64,000 bases of DNA, taken from the NCBI RefSeq assembly GCF_905171775.1, contig NC_053490.1, positions 82,534,677 through 82,598,676 on the forward strand, in the 5' to 3' direction. Position numbers and translations under genes: made by a program. Below are positions 44,836-54,949 of the stretch, in pieces (the first letter of the stretch is position 1; every line of letters begins with the position of its first letter). The DNA is from Rana temporaria. Taxonomy: Eukaryota > Chordata > Amphibia > Anura > Ranidae. The notes beneath the pieces were generated by a model. That model did not search any database, was not told the origin of the DNA, and saw only the letters and a list, made by a program, of their open reading frames with translations.

Positions 44836-45040
44836 TTGCGATCGGTTACAAGAGGTTACAGTATATCATTACCACTTACTGACTGGTTGCTAGAGGTTAC
44901 AGCACACATTATATCTCACTGATTAGTTACTAGAGGTTACAGCACATGATTTCTGCTTGTTGATTGGTTGCTAGAGATTACTGTACAGTAATACTGCTCA
45001 CTGATTGGTTGCTAGAGGTTACAGCACATCATCTCCTGAC
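44836..45040. repeat. four tandem units of about 56 bp
   Basis: TGATTGGTTGCTAGAGGTTACAG-like blocks recur near 44880, 44920, 44962 and 45000. A second short array of ACATATGAATGCCG units follows at 45160-45260. Confidence 0.85.
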
Positions 45041-45272
45041 TGCCTGCACACCATTGACTAGGGAGGCGAGCAAACCCATCAATAGACAGAAAACACCTTG
45101 TGATCCAACAGCATTCAGTATAGGTGATGGTGTATATGACCTTTAGGGGGGCATGATATACATATGAATGCCGCTTTTATTTACATATCAATGCCACCGG
45201 ACGCCGCTTTTTACATATGAATGCTGCCATTATGTACATATGAATGTCGGTTATTTACATGTAAATACAGGT

Positions 45273-45993
45273 AGCCGGATTCAGGTAGAGAGGCGTACAT
45301 TTGAGCGGGCGTAGCACAGCTCATATGCGCTACGCCGACGTAAAATTGAGAGGCAAGACCAGTATTCACAAAGCACTTGCTCCCTAAGTTGCGGCGGCGT
45401 AGCGTAAATGGGCCGGCGTAAGCCCGCCTAATTCAAAGTAGGCAGGTAGTGGGCGTGATACATTGAAATTAACTGTGACCCCATGTAAATAAAGGGCCGA
45501 ACAAACAGCTCATGCTCAGAATCACGTCGAATTTACTCCCTAAGATACGCCGGCTCAATTCATACGACGTGAACGTAACCTACGCCCAGCCCCATTCACG
45601 TACGACTTACGTAAACGACGTAAAAATCCGACGGCAGTTCCGACGTCCATACCCTAACATGACTTAGACCTACTATTTGGTGGTTTAACTTTACGCCGGA
45701 CGTACGCCTTACATAAACGGCGTAGCTTACTGCGATGGGCGCAAGTACGTTCGTGAATCGGCGTATCTAGGTCATTTACATATTCGACGCGTAAATCAAT
45801 GGAAGCGCCCCTAGCGGCCAGCGTAAATATGCGCCCAAGATACGACGGCGTAGGAGACTTACGTCGGTCGGATGGAGCCAAAATTCAGGCGTATCTCCTT
45901 TGCAAAATCAACCACATAGATACGACGGCGCATCCGTGGACTTACGCGGCGTATCATTAGATACATCAGCGTTAGTCTTTGTGAATCCGGGCC
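45273..45993. mobile_element. Harbinger-type MITE
   Basis: Left terminus AGCCGGATTCAGG, right terminus TGAATCCGGGCC. The right end in inverted orientation equals the Harbinger terminus at 37225 over 12 bases. Interior includes CGGCGGCGTAGCG, GTTCGTGAATCGGCGTATC and TACGACGGCG words, also seen in the Harbinger right subterminus. TSD unclear. Confidence 0.82.
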
Positions 45994-46225
45994 AGGGTCT
46001 GCAGGTGAGCCATCCATACACAACAATAGGTAGGGCAGAGCTGGGCAGCATTAGTAACAGAACTTCACACTGAGTTATCGGGACACAGCACAGGACTAAA
46101 ACTTTAAGGGACAAGGGAATTCAAACCAGGATAGTTGGCAAGTATGAGGCAGCTTCTTTGGGCCCCACAACAATGACAGGGCCCAGGGCATTTGTCCTAT
46201 TTGCCCTGCCTTAAAGACGGCCCTG

Positions 46226-46448
46226 CCAGCAGCTGTGCTGAATGCAGGTTCAACAGGTTCAGAGCTGCCATTAGAAATCACAGGGCCCTGTACAGCCTAC
46301 CTGAAAGCCATCCCCCCGAAAAGAGCAAAACAATCTTTTTACACTAAAATCATTATTACCAGACACAAACACAACATAACTTACACAATTCTTGTTAAAT
46401 CTAAAAGATAAAAATGTACAGCTATTACATGAGGAGGACTTAGACTTA
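46226..46448. other. no recognised feature
   Basis: Short unassigned spacer before the next MITE. Confidence 0.3.
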
Positions 46449-46838
46449 GGCCGCGTACACACGATCGGTCAAAACCGATGAAAACGGACTGAAGGACCGG
46501 TTCATCGGTCCAAACCGATCGTGTGTGGACCCCATCGGTCAGTTATCCTTCGGTCAAAAAAACAGAACTTGCTTTAAAATTGAACCGATGGACGCCTAAC
46601 CGATCGGTCAAAACCAATCGTTAGTATGCAAAAGCATTGGTTAAAAACCTGCGCATGCTCAGAATCAAGTCGACGCATGCTTGGAAGCATTGATATTCAT
46701 TTTTTTCAGCACGTCGTTGTGTTTTATGTCACCGTTCTGACACGATCGGTTCATTAACCTATGGTGTGTAGGCACATCAGACCATCAGTCAGCTTCATCG
46801 GTTAACGGATCGGATGGACTGATCGTGTGTACGCGGCA
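46449..46838. mobile_element. MITE with TTA duplication, GTACACACGA group
   Basis: GGCCGCGTACACACGATCGG opens, CTGATCGTGTGTACGCGGCA closes, and TTA lies on both sides (46446-46448 and 46839-46841). Inverted CGATCGTGTGTGGACCCCATCGG-like subterminal text repeats. Closely related to 19858-20260. Confidence 0.87.
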
Positions 46839-46841
46839 TTA

Positions 46842-47457
46842 GCCGGAATAACTGAAACTTGGTTTGACAGCTCTCAAGATTGGCTGGAAAATATACAGGG
46901 ATATTCCTTGTATCGGAAGGAAAGGGAAGGTAGTAAGTGACTAATTAATAGTGGGGTTATGTTATAGGCCACCCAATCTGAAGGAGAAGGAGGAGCGGGA
47001 CTTACTATCACAGTTAGAAATGGCAGCGAGGTAGGGAAATGTCATCATAATGGGGGACTATAATTATCCCGATATTGACTGGGCAGAGGGGACAGCTCAC
47101 TCATTAAAGTCCCGTTATTTCATGATTTACAGGACAACTTCATGTCCCAATTGGTGGATTCCCCAAATAGAAAGAATGCCCTGCTAGATTTATTATTTGC
47201 AAACAATCCTAGTAAGTCTGATATCAGATGTGAAAATACGGGACAACTTGGGATCTAGCGATCATAGGATAATCACATTTAAGGTAAAACATGGAAAAGG
47301 GAGGTACAAGGGAAGCACAAGAACACAAAATTTCAAACGAGACAATTGTTTTGAACTGTGGTCATTTCTAACTGACATCAATTGGGACCAAATCCTGGAA
47401 ACATTAAACACGGAAGAAAAATGGGGCTGCTTTAGGAGTAAATTAAACAAAATATAG
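46842..47457 (+). pseudogene. CR1-type LINE endonuclease relic
   Basis: Immediately after the MITE the frames read ITETWFDSSQDW, YRKER, then VIIMGDYNYPDIDW near 47040-47080 and LGSSDHRIITFKV at 47240-47285. These match the apurinic-type endonuclease of CR1 LINEs (ET, GDYN and SDH motifs). The last open part ends at 47457. Several frameshifts and a missing RT make it dead. Confidence 0.88.
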
Positions 47458-48291
47458 ACCACAGTAAATGTGACTTTTTTTTGGCACTGTATAGAACACA
47501 CAAAAATTGTATGTATATGTAAATGTTGTCTTTTATTAGAAAACTGATTAAAAACGAATCAAAACCATCAGATAGTATTACTGTAACACAAACTAGTGTG
47601 TGAGCATACACACCCCCTGTATACAGGTAGGGAGCCTCCAAAATATTGACACTGGCACATATGTAATGAAACAAATACAATCACCAATAATATATCGGGG
47701 GGGCTATATATGTGGTGGGGTGCGTCGCCTCACACTGGACGATTACTGCCAAACCCTCCCCCCGCTGTCTATCCTGAAATGATCTCCTATGTATCCACAG
47801 CAGCTGGTGGGAGGTGGAGTAGGGGAAGCGGTGAAAAGGGGAACACCGGGGGGGGGGGGCCGGGGAAGCAGAGGGGAAGAGGATCCTGGACAGAACGGGG
47901 TGAGCAGTGCGGTGGAAAGACATTTTTTTAATTGATCCCCTGTAGTTCCCCCCTGCAGCAGTCGAAAGCTGGCATCAGGGAGAGGAGGGAAATCCAGCAG
48001 CATTACAGGGCACACAGGGGGGAATCGGATCGTGGACAGGACACGGGTGTGATCAGTGTGGCAGGAGAACAATTACTGTAACTGATCCCCTGTATGGCAC
48101 AAGTGACATTTCATGATAAGTTCTATTCACAAAGAGTTGTTGGGATTCTCTGCAGCCCGTTGCACTGAAAAAAAAGTATTGCAAGCAGTACATTTTTTTC
48201 AGTGCACACCACTACAAAGCTGACATCATAAGAAACAAAGAAAACTGCCATGTCTTTGCAATGGGACTGCGCTAGGCAATACTACTGCATC
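47458..48291. other. no recognised gene
   Basis: Contains an imperfect duplication of about 150 bp: 47895-47950 and 48030-48095 share GGACAGAACGGGG/GGACAGGACACGGG and CTGATCCCCTGTA-like text. A G-run lies near 47850. No gene recognised. Confidence 0.3.
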
Positions 48292-48790
48292 TAGGGTTGC
48301 CAACTTTTCATCATGCCAAACCCGAACACTTTATCGGTTCCATTTTTTTTTTTGCAGTATACTGTACACTACAGGATTGTAAAAGACCTGCGACACCTTT
48401 GGGTGCCCCAAGAAGAGTAATAATGTGGCACACATAGCATGCCATGACAAACAGTGGATGTGGCAAAATTGTGTTAATGAGGGGAGGAGCTTAAGGGGCG
48501 TAGTTTAATCAAACAAGGTCAGTCTGTCCCCCAGTACAACTGGAGTCAGGGAAGAACCCCCCCCCCCCCCCTACACACACACACTTCCAGGTGTACTCCA
48601 GGAGAAGGAGACCCCTAACAGTAGTAGAGCAACTGAGTGATTAGAAGGGACTCCCTCCCACCCATACAGGAATACAAATACAACATACAACTTTTTTTCC
48701 TTTTTTTACAAATACAACATTTCCCAGAACTGCACTTTTTGCCCAAAATTACCCAAAATTTCCCCAAATCACACAGACAAACAGCAAACA

Positions 48791-49259
48791 TTAAAGCGGT
48801 GGTTCCCCCTAAAACTAATTTCTAACAATAGATTCCTAAGACCCGTTACACTGCGGGTAGGCTGGCTTTTTTTTTTTTTTTTTCGTACATACCGAGATCT
48901 CCCCGTCTCGTCCCTAGGCGGTGGGCGGAACTAGTTGATTGACGTTCCTCGGAGGGGCGCGTACGTGACGTCACGACTTTCCGAAAGAAGCCGAACGTCG
49001 CTGCGCATGCGCCGTATAGAGTCGGCTCTATACGGCGCATGCGCAGCGACGTTCGGCTTCTTTCGGAAAGTCGTGACGTCACGTACGCGCCCCTCCGAGG
49101 AACGTCAATCAACTAGGAACGCCCACCGACAAGGAACGAGACGGGGAGATATCGGTATGTACTAAAAAAAAAAAAAAAAAAAAGCCAGCCTACCCGCAGT
49201 GTAACGGGTCTTAGGAATCTATTGTTAGCAATGTGTTTTAGGGGGAACCACCCCTTTAA
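48791..49259. mobile_element. near-perfect 469-bp palindromic MITE (TTAA target)
   Basis: The two halves are almost identical inverted copies around 49020-49026 (GCCGTATAGAGTCGGCTCTATACGGC core). It starts TTAAAGCGGTGGTTCC and ends GGAACCACCCCTTTAA. The near identity makes both strands encode almost the same 75-residue frame, an artefact. Low divergence between arms suggests recent origin or ongoing arm conversion. Confidence 0.88.
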
Positions 49260-49261
49260 CA

Positions 49262-50105
49262 ACTATCCATCACAACACGGAAGGATACCAGCTCACAATG
49301 AAGATATCAAATCTCACGAGTTGACACTTGGAGATGTTTTATGTTTCACTGAAACTCATCTCTCAGGCCCCGTACACACGACCGAGTTTCTCGGCAGAAT
49401 TCAGCCAGAAACTCGATCGGAGCTGGATTCTGCCGAGAAACTCGGTCGTGTGTACACTTTTCACCGAGGAAGCCAACGAGGAACTCGTCGGGCCAAATAG
49501 AGAACATGTTCTCCATTTTCCTCGTTGTTCAATGAGGAAAGTTGGCTCGCCGAGATCCTTGGCGGCTTCAACACAGAACTCGATGAGGAACTCGATGTGT
49601 TTGGCACGTCGAGTTCCTCGGTCGTGTGTACGGGGCCTCAGGCTCTTCTGTTGCTGAAAGTCTCCAGCTGGAAGGCTACAACCTGTTCAAACGCAACAGA
49701 CACCTCTCGTACACGAAACTTCCTGACATTGCAAGTAAAAGTGGCGGAGGTGTCGCTTTGTATGTCAGAAACCATTTCAAGGCTTTTGAAAAGCAGTATC
49801 ATCACAATGTGACTGACTTGGAGTTCTTGGTTGTCAAACTGAAGTGCCCTGTACAAGCTTTGATCGCTGTTGTTTAGAGGCCACCGGATTACAGTATTGG
49901 CCAATTCCTTACTAACCTGCTGGGCCTTTTGGAATCTTTGGAAAGAATGGATTGCCAACCTATAATACTGTGGAGATTTCAATGAAGATTTTCTGTGCAG
50001 AGAAAAGAAGCCAATATCTGACCTTCTTCACTCAAGAGGATATACCCAACTAGTCTGGGCAGCCACCACAGAAAAAACACACTGTTGGATCACATTTACA
50101 TGATC
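49262..50105 (+). pseudogene. LINE endonuclease relic (CR1/Rex-like), split by a MITE
   Basis: The reading runs LGDVLCFTETHLS to 49362, then after the MITE ESLQLEGYNLFKRNRH, ASKSGGGVALYVRNHF (49735-49780), DLEFLVVKLKCP, and later LLDHIYM near 50080-50100. These are endonuclease motifs (ETH, GGGVALYV, DHIY). A stop at 49875 and others break it, and the RT is absent. Removing the MITE and one TCA makes THLS-GSS continuous. Confidence 0.85.
49366..49637. mobile_element. MITE with TCA duplication, GTACACACGA group
   Basis: GGCCCCGTACACACGACCGA opens and TCGGTCGTGTGTACGGGGCC closes it. TCA flanks both sides (49363-49365 and 49638-49640). Interior GAACTCG(A/T)TG and TTCTCGGCAGAATTC words pair. Target is CTCAG. 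Confidence 0.9.
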
Positions 50106-50214
50106 CTGTGTATTGTGTTTTGAGCAGTGGTTGTGAACACGCTTAGAGCCTGCATAAACAGGGCATGAGCAAAGTGCTCTTTTCCGGTTACCAGACCCTT
50201 CCGGTTGGTGTACC

Positions 50215-50582
50215 GAGCCCAAACTCGGTGTGTGCGTTTCGTCACACAAATTACGTCGTCTGGGGCACCTAACAACGTCATTTGAGTGACGAAACGCTCG
50301 TCGGGAGGAGGAGACGTGCTGACATCATCGCGTGATAGTCCGAGCGGACGGGCATTCGCATAGCTGGCCGGCTTTCTTTTATGCTGTACACACATTGTGT
50401 TTGTAAGTTTTATTCTTATTACATTTCCATATGTTTTACAGAACTTCACTATGGTGAGTCCTTTATCATTTCCGGTACCATACGCACTTTGATGACCATT
50501 TATTTGAGGTTCCACTGAATACCACTTGAATCCATTTAATAAAGGCCCAGGCTGGGGTTTTAGCCGCAAGCTATCTTTGCTA
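50215..50582. mobile_element. SINE-like unit with GTGACGAAACG motif
   Basis: It matches the loop of the unit at 6368-7243: GTGACGAAACGC, GGAGGAGGAGACGTGCTGAC, GAACTTCACTATGGTGAGTC and GGCTGGGGTTTTAGCCGCAAG. Inverted GTTTCGTCAC and GTGACGAAAC blocks at 50237 and 50287 form a hairpin. No long inverted arms occur here. Non-coding. Confidence 0.65.
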
Positions 50583-51256
50583 TTCAGGTGTATGTGCCCC
50601 AAGTTTGGAGTTGGTAGCACATTCCGTTCGAAAGTTATTCACCAAAATGGGGAACCACCTCAGATTTTAGGACCAAAAACACCCAACTTTACACGTCCGG
50701 TTCTCCCGTGCATGCCAAGTTGGTGTCACTGGGACCTATGGCCGAGTAGCAACAGTGTCCCAAGCTGACCCTGTTTTCCCATAGTCGCCAATGTTAAATC
50801 GGTGTTTTGGAGTGACCAACTTTGGGGAGTCAGTACCAGCCGCATATATGTCCCCCAGAGCCCAAACTTGGCACATATGTAGCCCCATTCCTCCTCTACC
50901 GGTGTACCACATGTACATGGCACGTAAGACCAGGGAGCACCGTTTTTTGAAAGCCAGGTACCACTTCCATAGACTCCCATGTTAAACGTCATTGTTTGGG
51001 GACCCGGTACCGGCCAAGGGGAGGCTGGAGGATCCAGATTGAAGACGAGGTTGATGCTAAGCCTGTGCAGTGAGTTAAAGTGCCCCCTGCCAATATAGTT
51101 AAAAACACTGGAAGCCGACAGGAGGGGAGAGAAGGAGAGGAGGATTGGCGCTGCGGGACTGCCACTGATGTGTCAGGGTGTCAGGCGGACTGAAACCCGG
51201 GCACAGGATTCAGAAACCCAGTCTGTACGGGTGAATCCCAGACAGGTGGCAACCCT
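50583..51256. other. repeat-like sequence, no gene
   Basis: Text recurs with a spacing near 200 bp (TTCCCATAGTCGCCAATGTTAA at 50777 and CATAGACTCCCATGTTAAAC at 50970), suggesting a decayed tandem array. The last part belongs to the hAT unit's right end. Confidence 0.4.
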
Positions 51257-51384
51257 AACTGCATCCCAGGGTAAATGGTGCGGATGGGTCCTAAAGCTTT
51301 GTTCGAAATTTTTTGTTTTTTTTGCATGTTTGTTCAAATTTCTAATCGTTAATGGGGTCAAATTGATGTTTGTTTTGGACTGCA

Positions 51385-52766
51385 GTGATGATAAAGGACC
51401 AGGATAGAGCTTTCTTTTGGCGGTATTTGACCACCTCTGCGTTTTTTTTTGTGCTGTAAACTAAAATTACAGTTTTGAAAAAAAGACAAAAATGTTTACT
51501 TTCTGCTATACAACATACCGTATTTATCGGGGGGGAAAGCGCGCTCCCGCGTATAGTGCGCACCCCTAAAGTTGCCCCGAATCCTGTGGAAAAAAGTTTT
51601 TTTGTACTTACAGTTTTGGTGTCTTGCGCGGCGTCCATCGGCGGCCTCGTCGGGTCCGGCGTCCGTCTGCGGCTTCGGGTGTCCTCTTTGTCGGGTCCGG
51701 CGTCCTTCTGCGGCGTCCTCGCGTCCTCCCCGCTCGTTTCCCGTGCCAAGTTTGAATACTGCGCCGACATATACAGAGCGCAGTACACTCGTGTATTGTC
51801 GGCAATGCTCGGTTACTCTTGCGCTGACGTCCTGTACGTCCAGGACGTCAGCGCGGGAGGAGCCGAGACTGCCCGACAATACACGAGTGTACTGCGCTCA
51901 GTATATGTTGGCGCAGTATTCAAACTCGGCGTGGGGAAAGCGGGTATCGGCGTATACCGCGCACCCACAATTTTGCCCTGATTTTCAGGGCAAAAAAGTG
52001 CGCGGTATACGCCGATAAATACGGCATACAATAGACAAATGTAAAAAAAAAGAATTTCTTCATCACTTTAGGCCAATTTGTATTGTGCTACATATTTTTG
52101 GTTAAAAAAAAATCCCAATAAGCGTATATTGATTGGTTTGCGCAAAATGTACAGCATCTACAAACTATTGGATAGATTTATGGCATTTATTTTTATTTTA
52201 TTTTTTACAAGTAATGACGACAATCATCAACTGATAGCGGGACTGGGATATTGCGAACAAATCAGACACTAACTGACATTTTTGAGTTTTTTTGGGGGAA
52301 CCAGTGACACTAATACAGTGATCAGTGCTAAAAAATATGCACTGACACTGTACGTATGATATTGGCTGGGAAGGGGTTAACATCAGGGGACATCAAAAGG
52401 GTTGACTATGTTCCTAGCAAGTGTTTTTCTACAGTGTGGGAGGTGCTTTTACTAGGGGAAGGCATGGATCCATGTTCCTGCTTTGCAGGATCACAGTATC
52501 CATGCCTTCCCTACTGACAGAACAGCAATGCCTTGTTTACATAGGCAGCCTCTATAACGAATGATCGGAGGGTGCCGGCAAACATCAAGTCTGTTTTACC
52601 CACTGATCAGCTCCCGCTTTGTATAATCACAGTGGGAGCGAGATGCCGGCGGTGCGCATTTGTGCCCACTACCTGGAAATGCTGAATCACGTATATATAC
52701 ATGATCCGGTGCACAGCTGCCCCCCTGTAGCAGTAAAATTCTATAGGGTGGTCAGCAAGTGGTTAA
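51385..52766 (+). repeat. TTAA-family abundant repeat, copy D (split by a MITE)
   Basis: GATAGAGCTTTCTTTTGGCGG and TTTGACCACCTCTG open the visible part; GGTCAGCAAGTGGTTAA closes it. A 507-bp MITE (51518-52024) interrupts it at TTTCTGCTATACAACATA, where other copies are continuous. Confidence 0.75.
51518..52024. mobile_element. palindromic MITE with CCGTATTTATCGG termini, TA target
   Basis: Inverted termini CCGTATTTATCGG and CCGATAAATACGG, with TA on the left. A long inner palindrome (51770-51920) is built on GCGCAGTACACTCGTGTATTG and its complement, centred on GTACGTCCAGGAC. Same family as 57799-58447. Open frames in it arise from palindromy. Confidence 0.85.
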
Positions 52767-53043
52767 GAAAAAAAACTTGAATATTTTTTTTTTTTTTTAA
52801 CTAGAGTTTAGTGTCACTTTAAAACATAGACACCCACAACTGTTTGATTAGACATCTTCTTGAATGTCCTGGAAGCCCCAAATTCCATTCCACTATGAAC
52901 ACTTTAAAGCAATGTTAAAGTGTACCTCCACTTTTGTTGAGAAAAAAAAAAACATTCCCCTCTGGGTGATATATGTACATTACAAGGATTTTAACAAATG
53001 TTGTTGCAGATTCCTACCTTTTGTTATTCTGAAGAAATCCCTG
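52767..53043 (+). repeat. left part of an interspersed repeat split by DIRS
   Basis: TTAAAGTGTACCTCCACTTTTG at 52915 resembles the T2-like terminus. The text ending CTGAAGAAATCCCTG stops at the DIRS left end, and GTTTGCCTGTATCCATGTGGG resumes after the DIRS right end at 55108. Confidence 0.55.
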
Positions 53044-53155
53044 TTTCCTGACGCATTCATGGCAGCACACACTGGGTTGTGACTCCGCCCCCACAACCTG
53101 ACAGGATTGGTTAGCTATAAATTTGAAGGGGAGACACCCGGCATTATTCTCTTTT
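53044..53155 (+). repeat. DIRS left inverted terminal repeat
   Basis: It starts TTTCCTGACGCATTCATGGC and includes CCCCCACAACCTGACAGG and GGGGAGACACCCGGCATTATTC. The reverse complement of all three blocks appears in the right repeat. Confidence 0.88.
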
Positions 53156-53619
53156 TTTATCCTCACCTGACAGGACGTGGACGTACAGCTTGTCTCCTAC
53201 CGCTATCGCCCCAGCAGGTTCAGCCTCTCCTGTTTGGAAGTCCCCCTTGTACAGTCTCTAATAGAGCTTTATAGGGGGAACCCCGCTCTGGTGGTCTCAG
53301 GGGTTAATCCCGGCACAGATTCCTGGCATATGTACAAGCTTTAAATAAGCTTAAATAGGCAAGTGTGGCTCCCTCTCTGCTTCCTGGGTGTTTCTTTCCC
53401 CGTTTTTATGCTTTCAAATTTACTCTTACTGTTCCGTTTTTATTCCCCTTTTTGTCAGTACTGTAAGCAGTGTTGTATGCCCTTTACTGTGTCCTTGTTT
53501 ACATTTGCTGTCTTGCTCAAGTCATTGTACCTTGCCTGGGTCCTTCTCCCCTCCAGCAGCGGGCTCTCTGAGCCATATAGTCCTCCATAGCCCCGCCGCG
53601 TCTCCCGGGCGTACGGCGC

Positions 53620-54777
53620 ATGCGCGCAGCAGAATGCGACGCTCCTACAGCTCAATACCCAACCCTCAATCCACCTACCAGTGACAGCGGATCTCCTACA
53701 CCAAGGTCGGTTTCTCCATCCAGCCCCAGACAGGCTCCACCTGACAGCCTGGAGGTTGAGAGGGCTAGACTAAGAGAACAGGGATGTTCCCAAGCGGTTA
53801 TAACAACTTTAATGCAAGCCAGGAAGTCCTCCACAAACACCATTTACACCAGGGTTTGGGAAAGATTCGCCCAGTTGGCGCAACTCAAAGGTTGGAATCC
53901 CATCTCGCCCGATCCTTACCAGATCCTGGAATTCCTGCAAACGGGAATTGACAAGGGCCTAAATTCAAGCACCCTTAAGGTACAGATCTCCGCTCTGTCT
54001 GCCAAAACTGGCATCAGGTGGGCCTTGCATCCCTTGATCATCCAGTTCATAAAAGCATGCATGAAGATCAGGCCGCCCAGAAGACCATCCTTCCCGGCCT
54101 GGGATCTTTCGGTGGTCCTCGAGGCGTTTTCCAAACCACCATTCTTCCCGCTTAATTCGATCTCTCTATGGGATCTGACCCTGAAGTTATCCTTCCTCAT
54201 TGCCATTACCTCGGCAAGGAGAGTTTCGGAGCTGCAAGCTCTCATGTCCAAGGAGCCATACCTGTTTTTTCAACCCGACAGGGTGATACTGAGACCTTCA
54301 GATCGTTTCCTTCCCAAAGTTACTTCGGCCTTCCACTACAGCCAGGACATCGTCTTACCATGCCTTTCGGACGAGAGTGGCGAACCTCATGCCTTGGACA
54401 TTAAGTCTACAATTTCCAAATATCTGTCGGCTACTACCCATCTTCGATCAACAGACGCCCTCTTGATTATACCTCACGGGGCCAGGCGAGGCCAGGCGGC
54501 CACTTCCCGCACCATCGCCTCTTGGTTAGTCAAGGCTATTGAAAAAGCGTATTCCACTCAGCAACTGGAGATCCCGGAAGGCGTCAGGGCACACTCAACC
54601 AGGGCAGTGGCAACCTCTTGGGCAGCATATTGTGGTGTTTCTTCGGAAACTATCTGCAGAGCAGCAACCTGGTCTTCCAGGCATACCTTTATCTCCCACT
54701 ACAGGGTGGACGCCGCTCTCTTGGCTACAGCCGAATTTGGCAGATCTGTCATCAGGGCTAATTCTTCTGCTCTCTAG
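53620..54777 (+). CDS. DIRS tyrosine recombinase
   Basis: This intact 385-codon frame encodes the recombinase that inserts circular DIRS DNA into the genome. The first 45 residues are proline/serine-rich. A helical N-terminal core-binding region follows (MQARKSSTNTIYTRVWERF, about 65-85). The catalytic domain shows the first arginine in TSARRVSEL (200 or 201), HSTR (His325 and Arg328) and the nucleophile in ISHYRVD (Tyr361), so the R-H-R-Y set is complete. AATAAA sits three bases after the stop. It does not resemble phage integrases as closely as DIRS enzymes. The ATG chosen is the first in frame; upstream text at 53363-53590 may be a gag remnant but shows no domain. Because the partner RT is missing, activity could only act in trans. 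Confidence 0.92.
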   Translation: MRAAECDAPTAQYPTLNPPTSDSGSPTPRSVSPSSPRQAPPDSLEVERARLREQGCSQAVITTLMQARKSSTNTIYTRVWERFAQLAQLKGWNPISPDPYQILEFLQTGIDKGLNSSTLKVQISALSAKTGIRWALHPLIIQFIKACMKIRPPRRPSFPAWDLSVVLEAFSKPPFFPLNSISLWDLTLKLSFLIAITSARRVSELQALMSKEPYLFFQPDRVILRPSDRFLPKVTSAFHYSQDIVLPCLSDESGEPHALDIKSTISKYLSATTHLRSTDALLIIPHGARRGQAATSRTIASWLVKAIEKAYSTQQLEIPEGVRAHSTRAVATSWAAYCGVSSETICRAATWSSRHTFISHYRVDAALLATAEFGRSVIRANSSAL

Positions 54778-54779
54778 GG

Positions 54780-54785
54780 AATAAA
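54780..54785 (+). promoter_or_regulatory. poly(A) signal after recombinase
   Basis: AATAAA three bases past the recombinase stop codon. Confidence 0.6.
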
Positions 54786-54824
54786 ATACTTTTGCATTGA
54801 ACCCTCCCGACTGGCGAGTTATTT

Positions 54825-54925
54825 CCCAGTGTGTGCTGCCATGAATGCGTCAGGAAAATGGAAAATTGTATACTTACCTTTCCGTAATTTTCCTTTCCTG
54901 ACGCATCTTCATGGCAGCACACAGC
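54825..54925. repeat. DIRS internal complementary region
   Basis: CCCAGTGTGTGCTGCCATG to GCGTCAGGAAA (54825-54857) is the reverse complement of the left outer end. GGAAAATTGTATACTTACC onward (54860-54925) is the reverse complement of the right outer end. The two halves meet at AAAATGG, which would match the joined ends of a circular intermediate. Confidence 0.88.
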
Positions 54926-54949
54926 TGCCCATCCTACTGTTCAATGATG

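Larger units (their letters stand above)
43978..46225. mobile_element. hAT-type unit holding two nested MITEs
   Basis: Termini CAGGGCCGTCTTTAA and TTAAAGACGGCCCTG are 15-bp perfect inverted repeats. The 8-bp flanks TCAGCAGC and CCAGCAGC match in seven positions. Within it lie two Harbinger-type MITEs (44079 and 45273) and a tandem repeat (44836-45040). Its own remaining sequence is under 1 kb and non-coding. Confidence 0.8.
48292..51257. mobile_element. 2.97-kb hAT-type unit with perfect 8-bp TSD and nested insertions
   Basis: TAGGGTTGCCA opens and TGGCAACCCTA closes it; ACTGCATC flanks both sides exactly (48284-48291 and 51258-51265). Much of the interior is later material: a palindromic MITE, a LINE endonuclease relic with its own MITE, and a SINE-like unit. 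I find no hAT transposase, so it is non-autonomous or has lost its gene. Confidence 0.82.

Noticed and set aside
48846..49165. Two nearly identical proteins on opposite strands
   Set aside because: They arise because the MITE is an almost perfect palindrome; no domain or coding bias supports a gene.
53620..54777. Prophage or bacterial integrase
   Set aside because: Inverted termini, the internal complementary region and a vertebrate poly(A) signal identify it as DIRS.
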